From Hortaea werneckii (taxonomy: Eukaryota; Ascomycota; Dothideomycetes; Mycosphaerellales; Teratosphaeriaceae), in the NCBI GenBank assembly GCA_037044905.1, contig JBAOKB010000070.1, forward strand, positions 62,001-126,000: a stretch of 64,000 bases of DNA. Reading direction: 5' to 3'. The notes below the pieces were generated by a model. The model was not told the DNA's origin and ran no database searches. It saw only the letters and a list, made by a program, of their open reading frames with translations. Position numbers and translations under genes: made by a program. Positions 22,968 through 32,870 of this stretch are shown here, piece after piece. How positions within the stretch are numbered: position 1 is the stretch's first letter; every line of letters starts with the position of its first letter.

Positions 22968-24536
22968 ATGACAGGTTCTCAAGACAGACGAGCTCCAGAA
23001 GCTCTTGTTCTTCGATGGAACAGCTCAACGCTTCGAGTGCAGTGTCCATACTGTCTAATGTCGCACGGTCATGGATTCGCGTCTTCAGATGAGGACAGCG
23101 TCGATGACCATTCGCATGTCGGGTGGATGCTTCGCATGACAAGAAAATTGAGACGAAGGAGAAGCGATTGCCACTATGCTGGAGGTGACTATACGTTTGT
23201 GTTCCCTCAAACAATCGACTCCGTGGGGGCTTGTTACGGTTGGGAACTAGATAGGAAGAACACCAGGTTTGTGACTGTAAACGATCAAGGAGTTGTCGCA
23301 GTCCCGGTCGATGATGCTCAAGATGGTCGAAGCTTGCTGCCACAATTTCGAACGGCATCTCAGGTCACAGAAGAGGATACTAGTGATACTGACAACCTCC
23401 TTTCCGCCACGCACAACCTGAATCTTTCCGGCGATGAGGAAGGCCCGTCAGCGACATCAAAGACTACTGATCAGGTACTGGACGAGCTATATTCTGATTT
23501 CCAGTTCCGACGTAATATGTACTTTTCGCACTGCATCCTTAACGAGCTCCATGAGCTCGAAAAACTGGCGACCCTTTACCAGAATGACCAGCTGGTCGGA
23601 TCCATTGACGAAGAGGGTAACACAGGATGCTTATTCGCTGCAACCGGGGAAGCCGGCTTAGACATCTTACGATGGCTCCAAGATCGCGGAGACAGTATCC
23701 ACCAACCGAACCATTTTGGCAGGACTGCGCTTATGGAAGCCGCATTGTGGGGACGTCTAGAAACTGTGCAGTACCTGGTCCAGCAAAATGTTGACCTCAA
23801 AGTGCGCGATGGGAATGAGATGGAAGCGGCGCATCTCGCAGCCAACACAAAACGCAACACCAAGGAGAGATTCATCCGATCCGGAAGCGTCTATCGTGAA
23901 CCGCCCGTCGCTGAAAGGAATCGCGAAGTAATCCAAGCATTTCTAGTACGTCTCACACCAATCCAAATGAATGATGCACATCCGGGACAATCTCCGCAGC
24001 GATACGCCTTCTTCAACAGGAAAAGTGACGGTAACCTGGAGCTTTATCGACCTCAAATCTTACTGGAACCCCCAGTTGCCTTACATGGGATCCAGAAGCA
24101 GAAAGCCTTCGCTACGCTCGACCGGGGGTCTTGTTATCCATATATTAATGCCATGAGTGGATATTCTCATCCTGGTTGGCCGAACGTATTGGATAACACC
24201 GAATGGACAGATAGAGCAGAAGGCTTGCGCAGGGTCCTCAAATTGCCACAGAACAGATCAGCCGCATCCCATGTGGAGCCTCAGTTGCTAGCCTACCTCG
24301 TGGACCGCCACTCTCTTCACCATTTTCACGATGACGATGATGATGAAGCTATGGAGTTTCGAGCGCTTGCCAGTGTCATGCCGCAGTGCAATCTCCAATC
24401 CGTTATTACGGTCAGCAAATCAGATCTCTGCGATGCTTGTGTACCGTTTGTGGAACGATTCAGGGCCGCATTTCCAGAATTCGATGTTGCCATCCACTTC
24501 GTTGGAGAGTCGGTCACCCCACTCAACATACGGTGA
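22968..24536 (+). CDS. Ankyrin protein with C-terminal SsdA-like deaminase domain
   Basis: Single exon, 522 residues from the first ATG (22968). The N-terminus has a CPYC pair (about 27-30) and a further His/Cys-rich region ending in a tryptophan-containing GWELD segment, possibly a small zinc-binding module. Residues about 214-300 hold two to three ankyrin repeats (GNTGCLFAAT..., FGRTALMEAALWG). The C-terminus has HVEPQL (H435, E437) and, after a poly-Asp loop, SKSDLCDAC (C488, C491). This is the zinc-deaminase pattern that I associate with the single-strand-DNA-deaminase-like (SsdA-like) C-terminal domain of fungal ankyrin proteins. The usual HAE is HVE here; zinc and glutamate ligands remain. 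Intracellular location is likely because no signal peptide is visible. Whether it acts on DNA is unknown. Confidence 0.78.
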   Translation: MTGSQDRRAPEALVLRWNSSTLRVQCPYCLMSHGHGFASSDEDSVDDHSHVGWMLRMTRKLRRRRSDCHYAGGDYTFVFPQTIDSVGACYGWELDRKNTRFVTVNDQGVVAVPVDDAQDGRSLLPQFRTASQVTEEDTSDTDNLLSATHNLNLSGDEEGPSATSKTTDQVLDELYSDFQFRRNMYFSHCILNELHELEKLATLYQNDQLVGSIDEEGNTGCLFAATGEAGLDILRWLQDRGDSIHQPNHFGRTALMEAALWGRLETVQYLVQQNVDLKVRDGNEMEAAHLAANTKRNTKERFIRSGSVYREPPVAERNREVIQAFLVRLTPIQMNDAHPGQSPQRYAFFNRKSDGNLELYRPQILLEPPVALHGIQKQKAFATLDRGSCYPYINAMSGYSHPGWPNVLDNTEWTDRAEGLRRVLKLPQNRSAASHVEPQLLAYLVDRHSLHHFHDDDDDEAMEFRALASVMPQCNLQSVITVSKSDLCDACVPFVERFRAAFPEFDVAIHFVGESVTPLNIR

Positions 24537-25459
24537 AAGCAGAGCTGAATGGGGTCCTCATTATCTTAACTTCCCATTCACTTCAGATTTCGACGATGGC
24601 TCTGCCTGAATTTAACTTCCATATATTATTAGCAAAATCTCTACAAACTATTCCGGCAATCCACGTCATGCGTCTTACGCAGTCACAGTCCTCCACCGTA
24701 AACTCCTACTGTGAGCACATGTGAGCACAAGTCTAATTCATCAAGGGCAAAATATAATGTTCTAGCAGCCACTCATCTATGCTCACTGCCTTGACCAACG
24801 GAGAGGCTCTACATTTTCTCAATGATAATTTTTGACGGGTTCAACGTCCAGCATGCTTTGTCTGCCTGACCGACAAGATAATCACCTTTTTTGTGTTTGG
24901 GTTGCAACTTGGAACAACTCCGACACGTCTAACGCTAATACTATCTCCCATTTTGACACGTTGTAGTTGTGCACTAGCGTGCTCTAGCCATCGACATGCT
25001 CCAGGTTTGGCTCCTTGCCAAGGCTCACGTCTGTTAGTAGTGGCACTGGAAGACCCATGTGCGTCAGGGGACTGGTTTAATTACGACAAGATGGTATGGG
25101 GTGATGAGAACGCCGAGATAAGCACATTTCGACACTATGGCAGCGCAACGCTTCAGCAAATGGACAGCCTTGTCAGGGAAGCCTCTGACGATTTATTTGA
25201 CCTTCAGGATGTTTCCGTCTGCGAAATGAACACATCCTCTCGCGGAACTACGAGACATCAGAACCATGCTTAGATAAAGGTATTCATTGAACGGACTAGG
25301 GTGAAGGACAGTGCAGTGCTGCGGAATTCGAGTAAGACTTCAAGAGCAAGGCTTTCCAGATCGCAGTCAAGTCGCTGTTGCGGATCAAAATTTGGCTCGC
25401 GTAAGTCGAGGAGTGACCGTGTCGCTCGCATAGTTTTGTCGAAAATCCCCGCGCGCGCA
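24537..25459. other. No gene recognised
   Basis: A 126-residue frame at 24893-25273 has no motif and begins at a non-ATG codon. I do not support it. The region ends at the fold-back element. Confidence 0.4.
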
Positions 25460-25862
25460 TAGGTATATACCTAGAAACTACGTACCTCCCCTCCTACCTC
25501 TGTAAAGCCTCTTATAAATATTTTCTACTACATAGAATAGGGTTTTAAGGCCTAAAAAATTGATTTAGAATACTATTAAGGCTTAAAAAGCCCTAAAAAA
25601 AATAATATAAAAGGGTTAGGAAGATATAAGGCATTCGATTGCGGCCTTCGGAGCCTCGAGGGTTTATGTAAGCAAAAAAGTCCTAGGACTTCTCCGATAC
25701 CTATCTACCCCTATAATTTTTTTAAAGAGGGCTTTTAAAGCCCTAAAAGCATCCTTAATCGATTTAGTTAGGTTTTAAAACCCTATTCTATATACTAGAA
25801 ATATTTATAGAAGGCTTTATAGAAGTACAAGGGGAGGTACCTAGTTTCTAGGTATCTCGAGG
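25460..25862. mobile_element. AT-rich fold-back (MITE-like) element
   Basis: Two long arms are imperfect reverse complements. The left arm begins TACCTAGAAACTACGTACC at about 25469. Read on the minus strand from about 25857, the right arm begins TACCTAGAAACTAGGTACC. Similarity continues through GTAAAGCCTCTTATAAATAT, the AGAATAGGGTTTTAA block and the AAAAGCCC block, at least 100-150 bases per arm with about 100 bases of less similar centre. There is no coding capacity, and base composition is much more AT-rich than the flanks. This is the form of a non-autonomous terminal-inverted-repeat element, possibly RIP-affected. I cannot define a target-site duplication. Confidence 0.7.
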
Positions 25863-27341
25863 GGGGTGTACGTAGGGATTTCGGCTATGGTCGGACACGA
25901 TAATTAGGCACGACAAATCTTTCACGCCGCGCGGAATTTGCGCCGGCTGGTCCTTGGCTGACGCGAACATGCATAGGCGAACACGCAGCAAGGAGGCACG
26001 GCTGTAATAAGGCAGGCAGCACAGCTCGAGCCCAGACTAGAGTAGATCTGAACGTCAACAGCAACGCTCACTAACAGAGAAGGACATATAGCTGAGCGAA
26101 GCGGTATCGTAGCCATACATAAAACGACTATCCAGAGCGCAATATGAATAACTGTCGGAAGAGAATGACAATGAAACAAGAATGCGAAAGCATCATGGAA
26201 TCAATCGGTCAAAGGAGCGAGAAGAGCAAGTCCAAGCAATCCCCGGCTGGCGGGGGCCTTTGGGCGTCTTGCATCTCTTGCCCGCGGGTCGCAGTCTTCA
26301 CTCGTCTTGGATGGCTTAGCAAAAAGCAAGTGGGTATTACCCACGACCAGAACGGATTCATGTCGACTGTTTGTGGAAATTGTGAGCGACAAGATTGGAG
26401 GATGTTCCGCGAAGGCCAAGTTGGGGGGCATAAAGATACGCTTCGAAGTTGTAGATTAGTTGTGGAAGCGGCGCAATCACCTCTGCACGCAGGGAATCCT
26501 CTCCCAATTGTGCAGGGACAGATAAATCAGACGTTCCTCCATCCCCGTTCTGGTTCTTGGTTACACGGTTTAGCGCAGCGACATCGTCAGGCGATCATTA
26601 GGTACGCCGAAGCAGCCAATCATGGCACCACCATAGAAGTTCATGTTGGAGCCTGTGCGCTCAGAGATCAGATTCTGATAGGTTATGAGCACAAAGCTTT
26701 CCTCTCTCATCTCGTTGGCGGTTTTCGTTTGGCTTGAACCATGTAGCACGATTATTTCATCGAGTGCTTCTTCAACACCTTCTTCTTGGGGTCGTCCTTC
26801 CACTGCTTGATCAATTCAAACGCTAGTCCGTGGATAAGGACAATGACTACGAACTATGGTCTGCCCAGCATTGCATCTCACATCTGAGAAGGTGGCTGTG
26901 TGGTCGCACGGTGAGTTGGCTGGGAGTTCAGCCAACAACAGTGATCCAGTGCCTGCCTTAGGCCCATGACTCGTAGTACGACAAAGCGATACAATCCATA
27001 GATGCTCATCCCTTGATGAAAACAATCATAAGAGGGTCTCACCGGCAAAGGATTGGATCAAACGGATCTAGCTGCATTCGACTGGTTTGGCCTTCTTAAA
27101 AACATCACCCCTATCCTTATGCGGTGAAAGTGTACGACGCCAGCGGGACTGGAGTAGCTCTACGTTAATCGATCAGCAACAGTAGCCAGGTGCTTGCGAT
27201 ATGTCTTCTACTCGGAGATGATAGTGGTCTGGAAGGGACCATGATCTGACTCCCTACGCTGTGATGGACGTCAACCCCTGTGGAGATGACGGATAAATTC
27301 TCGCAGTATCTTCTCTTGGCTTGTAATGCTCCCTTCAATTA
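25863..27341. other. No gene recognised
   Basis: The longest frame (26144-26737, plus) starts at an ATG but has no motif, odd composition and no family resemblance. I treat it as chance. Confidence 0.4.
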
Positions 27342-29668
27342 CTATGGCCCGATCAAGTTCTTCATGGCCTCCGTCAAACTCGCGATCTCCTTATGCAGTC
27401 TCGCCCGTGAACGCTTCACCGTCGTGGCCTCGCCAGCAACTTGTTGCAGAACGTCGGCAGATAGGCGACTGATGTACACCGGCGAGAACAGCGCGAGAGG
27501 ACTGTCCTCGCAAGTCAACAAGCAATGGACTATAGCCTGTTTGCATATACTGTCCACAAAAGTCTTACGACTGACTTTATAGTAGGCACACAAGATATGA
27601 TGGATATCTTCGATGGCATATTCCTCATTGCTCATGTTATGCGATGTTTCCATCGCACGCTCAAGCCGAACTACCATTCCGTGACTACCATTGTGGAACG
27701 CCATGCCTTTCAGCTTTGAGTTGTGGTTCTCTTGGCGACTATTGCTCGTTAGAGAGGGTTCAAAACTAATCAGCATTCGATGACGGTCGACTCACCATTT
27801 TTGCAAGTTGTCGTTGAAGTAATGGTTCATAGTGATCGGGATGTCGCTGTGCTCGACTTCTAGGAGAAATTTGCTGCGTGCGATGGCGGTTTGGTAGCGA
27901 GCAAGAAGCTCCTCCGATAGCTTGCTTCCCAAGCATTGGCGAACAGCTTGATCGGGACAGGTCGCGTCTAAAGCTGTTTCAACAAAGCGATGGACGAGCG
28001 TGATGACGTCGCCGACGAAGCCCAGACTGACATCGCACCACTTGGAGCACTGTTTCCTCATTGTTGTACCCAATATCGAAGGATTGAACGTACCAAGTTC
28101 AAAGCCCCGATTTCCCTGGAACACTTGCCTAAGCCATGCGTGGATTCCATCCGAGCGCGGCAGAGGCAGACTTTGAACGGGTGGGACAATGTCCACTAAG
28201 TCTTCGTGATCGTCTACTACGCGGCTGTCGAAGCGTCGACCACCCTCCAGACTCACCTCAGCCACACCGATGTTTTCCTCGTCTTCGAGCATGGTGAGCG
28301 GCAGATTCTTCCAGCCTTCAGGTATCTTCGTCTTGAAGGCGTATGTTGCACCATAAGTAGCCATATCCTCTGAAAACGCCTTCATCCGCGCGACGATTGC
28401 AGGGGCAAGGCGGAGACTGGGGTATTTTTCAAATGCTTCATGAGCACCGTGGTTGGCGCATAGCGCAAAGGAGACAAGGCGTTGGTACTCTGTTGCGATC
28501 CCCGTGAGATATGCCATTTGATCGGGAGAGCTGTCTCGCTCCGGGCCTAGAGACGCCAATAGCCTCCGAGCATCTGTCACACGTGATCTGATCTCGGTCT
28601 TGACCTGTCCGGTGTCTGAGTCAGAGTTCTGCCTCGCTTGGTCGCAATCAAATAAGACCTACCTTAGGGAACTCTTTCTTGATCAGCGACGACAGGATGT
28701 CTTTCAGGCGACATCGCAAAGAGTCGATCCCGACTTTGGCCTCATCAATGCCATTCCATGGCGATTGCGAGCGAAAGAAGATCGATTCGAGCTGGTCCCG
28801 GTCGAGATGAGCATCTTGCAATTCTCTCTGACCCGGATTTCTAATGATGTGCCAGCCCAGTTTCATCACTCGAGAGTGACCGTTCAGAATTGACACTACT
28901 GCCGGCTCGGCTCCCCTATCCACCAGATCAGGCTTTGTGAAGACCCCGAGAGTCCGCTCTCCGCTGGGATCAGCATCAGTCGCAAGTTCAATGATCTCCT
29001 GAGTTGTCACGTCAACGTTGGCAGGGATCACCGTCAGCATGACGGATCGAGGATTTTCCATGTAGGACCTGACCATGCAGCGAACAAGATCAATATCGGC
29101 TTTGGTTGTCAAGCCTTCAGTGGGGATCTTGAAGATTCCGGGGACGTCAATAACACTGAGGTGCTCTTGCGACGGTCCGGATATCTCCAGTCGTAGTACG
29201 TCGTCAGAAAAGGTCGGTCGAGGTATCGCTGTCGTCTCGTCGCCGATGAGACCCATCTGCTCGTGCGCCTATGCCCCGTGAGCATAGATTCTCATAGCGT
29301 ACCGATTCACATACCTCTTGCATGATTTTCGAGAACGTGTTCGTGTCAAGATCAGCCACCTCTCTACCCCATGCTTCGATGTTCTGCCGATGCTCCTGAG
29401 AGGACTCTAAGCTTGGCACAATCGAGACCACCACGCGTTCCTCGACAGCTCGCCGGAACACTATCTGGGTTGCGAAGCGAGTGCAAAGCCCGCTATCACG
29501 TGGGATTGGCTTCTTGATCAGTCCTTCCAGGACGCTGCTCTTGCCAGAGGACTGGTCTCCGACCACGACTATTTGCGGCAGATTGACCAGGTCGCCCACG
29601 CCACACGCAAAGAGCTTGTCGACCTTTTCCAACATGGCTGTGTCGCCAAGACCGTACCGCTCCGACAT
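27342..29668 (-). CDS. Dynamin-like GTPase (Mx-type, fungal)
   Basis: Four exons: 29668-29315, 29256-28663, 28604-27796 and 27738-27342. Introns are 57-58 bases with standard GTATGT, GTAGGT and GTGAGT donors, giving 717 residues. The G domain has P-loop GDQSSGKSS (37-45), CTRFAT switch I (62-67), DVPG (155-158) and TKPD (225-228). The middle domain follows, including HYFNDNLQKCRQ formed across the last intron. A GED-like helical C-terminus (about 610-717) contains YYKVSRKTFVDSI. There is no PH or proline-rich domain, as in Mx-like fungal members. All G motifs are intact, so the protein should bind GTP and assemble on membranes (family knowledge). The decayed relative at 4466-5889 suggests past expansion. 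The model is well supported by every splice junction. Confidence 0.92.
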
Positions 29669-30476
29669 TCTGACAATAGCTGCCTCTACCACGAAGCAAA
29701 AGCATGTGAAAAAAAATGTTGAACGAGTTCTGGAGCATACCAGAAACACAACCATGCCGGGGCATGATATATGTGTCCCGGGCAGCAAACCTGGTAAGCT
29801 ACTAAGATTGGCACAGGTCAACATAGTAGACCTAGGGCCCCGCCCTCTACCGTTGGTAGAAATCTGGTCCTGTCTGGCTTCAAAGCTCAATTTGATATTG
29901 AGCAAGATGCATAACATATATGCTTGCCATCCGTGTTGCACTTGATATTTAAATTCGCCCGAAACCGTGAAGACGTTGACGCACGGCCGCACATTCGCAC
30001 CAGTCACATGTTCACAGCAAATGCGACCGCATTTGTGGACTAGCTCAAATATGCAGGCTCTTGTGCACCATAGTGGCCTACACGGTAGCACGGATACTTG
30101 GGTGTTTTTTCGCGTACGGGCGTTCCTAGGCTTCTGCTTGGTTGCAGACGAGTCCACTCACTAGCGACAAAGGCGCAACGGCAGACTCCGGCATGTCAAT
30201 GCAATCCGAGAGGCGCCCTTTGTTGCACATCCAGCTGACTGGGACATCGAAACTCGAACTTGGCCATCCTTGGCCAGGGACGCCATCGGCGCTAAAAGGG
30301 CGTACGATGGGTTAGTGCGAACTCTAAAGCGCAGCAGATCCAAGTAGATCGTTAATGTGGACTCTGGTGGTGTTCGCTGTCGAACAAACTCTTCATCGAT
30401 TAACCGCCTTGTAACTCACTCTGTCAAGAAGTTTTGAAAGTGTACTCGGCTTCCGTTGACAGAAAAGCTGTTTTCC
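29669..30476. other. Divergent intergenic region
   Basis: Lies between the dynamin gene (minus) and deaminase paralogue 2 (plus), so it should contain both promoters. No gene recognised. A GTG/TTG-initiated extension of the dynamin frame into it is not credible. Confidence 0.4.
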
Positions 30477-31832
30477 ATGGAGGATGCACGTCGTTTTTCC
30501 GACAAGCTGGCGACACGGCCGAGGTTCGACCGGCAAGAACGATTGCGGCACCGATTTTACGAGCCTCTGTGCATGCTTTGGATGCTAAATCCATCAACCG
30601 GACACGGCTTCACCGACTCGATCTCTTCCATAGAACGACCACATGATGATCGTCAAAGCGGCATGTGGCGAAGTTTTCTTGATGCTCTTTCGTGGTTCGG
30701 CGATCACAAACACGGTGGCGCTTCAGTAACGGCGGTCGCAGCCGAGAGAAACCACGATGCAGTCCATTTCTGGGTGTGTAGCCGATTTCAATCGTCTGCC
30801 GGCAATATATCACGAGTATTGTCAGAATGTGCCCTTGTTAGCGGAAGCCACGATGACGAGTTGTTCTCAAGGACCCTGGAGCGAGTCATTGCCATGGGTA
30901 TCTGGTTTGCCCGTGATCGAGTAAGATCGTACCAAAGAGAGCTATGGTATCATCTCGGGAAAGCGACGGCCGGCGTCGAAACGCAAGGCGAGCCAGGGCT
31001 TCAAAAGGCTGCGGCAAATATGGAAGAGGTTCTTCGATTTCTCCAATCTGAGTCGCCAGACCAGGCCAGCATCTGTCGCATGGCGTACGCCTTGGCATCT
31101 TCTTCAGATCTCAAGTTACTCTCCAGGAACGCAAGGGCTGCCCTACAGACGTCGCACTGGGCGAAAGTCCGCCACTGCGTGGCACGATTGGGATCCTGGC
31201 ATAGGAAAGCAGGGATTGCTCTCCGCTTTGCACGACAGTTCCCACACCTTTTTTTGGACTGCTCCTGTTCTTTCTTGCCCCTGTCTAATATACAACGGCT
31301 CCCTTTGTCGGACGATAAGACCAATCTTCGAAGCATACTGACTCGCATGCTACCGGCGGGCAGCGGAGATCGCGTTCAAGAACTTTACGAACAAATCGTG
31401 GGCTTTCGGGGTCTCGACTTTGAACACAAGTTTCGAGAGCTATATTCAAATCAAGACACCCGCTTAATGGCACACGCGGAAACATTCTTGCTTGAACACT
31501 TTTATTTCCAACGCCTGCCCTACGTCTGGCGGGACAAATACATCGGATGCAGTAAGCCGTCATGCTATTGTTGTCACCTATATCAGCGATTCCATCCCGA
31601 CAATCCCGTTCTTCGACCAGCGCACGGCACAGCCTGGCATCGGTGGGCGGCGCCAATCATCATCGATAGAGACATGGACAGGCAAAAGTGGCGGCATCAT
31701 CTGGCCATCGTGAACAAGATGAACGAGCACATACGGCGGGACGTGCTTGCAGAGATCAGGAATCGAATGCCCCGGCGGGAGAGAGTTTGCGATTCGACGT
31801 CAAATGTGACATCAGATCGTAGCGTCAGCTAA
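30477..31832 (+). CDS. OTT_1508-like deaminase, paralogue 2
   Basis: Single exon, 451 residues from ATG 30477. The zinc deaminase signature is HAE (H333, E335), then DKYIGCSKPSC with C363 and C366, nearly superimposable on paralogue 1 (17720-19072). The N-terminal two thirds also align in outline, with the conserved segment RLGSWHRKAG near residue 240. After the SKxxC motif both proteins share a PAHG/PGHG plus tryptophan-rich stretch. The C-terminal tails differ. Zinc ligands and the catalytic glutamate are all present. The gene ends 53 bases from the convergent unknown-family copy 2 and starts divergently from the dynamin gene. The substrate is unknown. Confidence 0.85.
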   Translation: MEDARRFSDKLATRPRFDRQERLRHRFYEPLCMLWMLNPSTGHGFTDSISSIERPHDDRQSGMWRSFLDALSWFGDHKHGGASVTAVAAERNHDAVHFWVCSRFQSSAGNISRVLSECALVSGSHDDELFSRTLERVIAMGIWFARDRVRSYQRELWYHLGKATAGVETQGEPGLQKAAANMEEVLRFLQSESPDQASICRMAYALASSSDLKLLSRNARAALQTSHWAKVRHCVARLGSWHRKAGIALRFARQFPHLFLDCSCSFLPLSNIQRLPLSDDKTNLRSILTRMLPAGSGDRVQELYEQIVGFRGLDFEHKFRELYSNQDTRLMAHAETFLLEHFYFQRLPYVWRDKYIGCSKPSCYCCHLYQRFHPDNPVLRPAHGTAWHRWAAPIIIDRDMDRQKWRHHLAIVNKMNEHIRRDVLAEIRNRMPRRERVCDSTSNVTSDRSVS

Positions 31833-31850
31833 GCTTGGAGCGGTCACTCT

Positions 31851-31868
31851 TTTTTTTTTTTTTTTTTT
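31851..31868. repeat. Poly-T tract (18)
   Basis: A run of 18 T lies directly after the stop of the deaminase gene. It may form part of its 3' end signal or be a simple repeat. Confidence 0.9.
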
Positions 31869-31884
31869 AGCATATTTAGAGCTC

Positions 31885-32670
31885 CTACAAAAAAATCTCT
31901 TCCAAGACAGCATTTGCACTCGCCGGTGGCGCGAGGTAAATCGCGTCTAGTTCCGACATTCGCCTAAACATTGCTGCCCTCGTGCTGAATTCCGCCACTT
32001 TGTACTCCACAAGGCGATCGCGAAGCATGCCGTAATGCCCCGAAAGCGCTGCCGCCCTTGAATTCTTCAGTGTCTGCATGATAGGATCTGGGCCGTTCGA
32101 CCCTTTAGTGAGCAAACCCGTCCAATTAGTCTCGGGAAAGTCGGCACCTAGGGTGAAGCAGATGCCTCGCCCAAGCTCGCCCTCCATGTAGGTATACATG
32201 TGTCCGCGTTGAATCATGTTGTCGAGGTGCTTTTCTAGAAGAGTGTGGTCCATCTCGCCGTCGGTTTGCAAGGCCAGCCGCCGCGCTGTTTCAAACAGTG
32301 GTTCCGAATGAATGGATCGGTGAATCTCAGCGAGAACGATGCATGCTATTCTCCCAGCAAGGCGAGACTATACGGTATCTCGCTCTGTGCGGAGGAACAA
32401 ATGCAAAAGCTCCAATTGAGGGTCCCTCGAATCATGCGCAACAGCTCCACCATGTCCATCAAAGAACCGCGCTGGTGACTGTAACCACCGCGGTGCTTCG
32501 AGGTCAAGAAGGGAGAGCGTGGCGGAGTCCGGGCCACGGTATCCCATCACGATCCTTTGTACTCGCGATTTTGCATTCTGATTGACCCTTACGATCCTGT
32601 ACCCAATGCGACCCGGCAGGTCCTTGTCGGCTTGTTGCTGCATCCATAAAGCATCCGCCATCATTCGCAT
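31885..32670 (-). pseudogene. Unknown duplicated family, copy 2, in-frame TAG
   Basis: The frame starts at ATG 32670 and is continuous for 262 codons except for TAG at 32368-32370. It is homologous to copy 1 (15126-15817) along most of its length: YRIV...AKSRVQ, YRGPDSAT, then after the TAG SRLAGRIACIVLAEIH, GELGRGICFTLG and NWTGLLTKG. Copy 1 has an intron where this copy has none. The TAG precedes Ser-Arg in both copies and is one C-to-T change from Gln. The upstream 200 bases are also repeated at 48.8-48.97 kb. I do not recognise a domain and propose no function. It may be a pseudogene, or a pair of shorter proteins, or decoded by readthrough. Confidence 0.6.
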
Positions 32671-32870
32671 ACGGACATCATCCTAGGCATAATTCAGCAC
32701 TTTCAGATATACGGTGAGGTCCGATTTGTCGTACGCTTTGCTTTCCCTCCTCTGTCATGGTGAAAGAGGCTGGCAGACCTTTCACGGTCCTGGCGCCTAT
32801 CCTAGGCAAATGCGTTCGTGGCATTATCTATTTATCTAAGTGATCGACAGCATGCATACACCGCCATTCG
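32510..32870. repeat. Dispersed repeat, copy A
   Basis: The N-terminal coding part of the unknown-family copy 2 plus about 200 upstream bases recur at 48645-48975 in the same orientation. Shared strings include CTTGTCGGCTTGTTGCTGCA and GATAGCATGCATA/GACAGCATGCATA with many substitutions, mostly transitions, between them. Confidence 0.85.

Noticed and set aside
25460..25862. Palindromic CRISPR-like array
   Set aside because: Only two inverted arms, no regularly spaced direct repeats; a fold-back element is a better fit.
26144..26737. 197-codon open frame on the plus strand
   Set aside because: No recognised motif, odd composition, no introns in an intron-rich setting and no resemblance to a fungal family; probably chance.
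29669..30157. N-terminal extension of the dynamin gene
   Set aside because: It depends on upstream frame without family resemblance; the ATG at 29668 gives the usual start before the P-loop.
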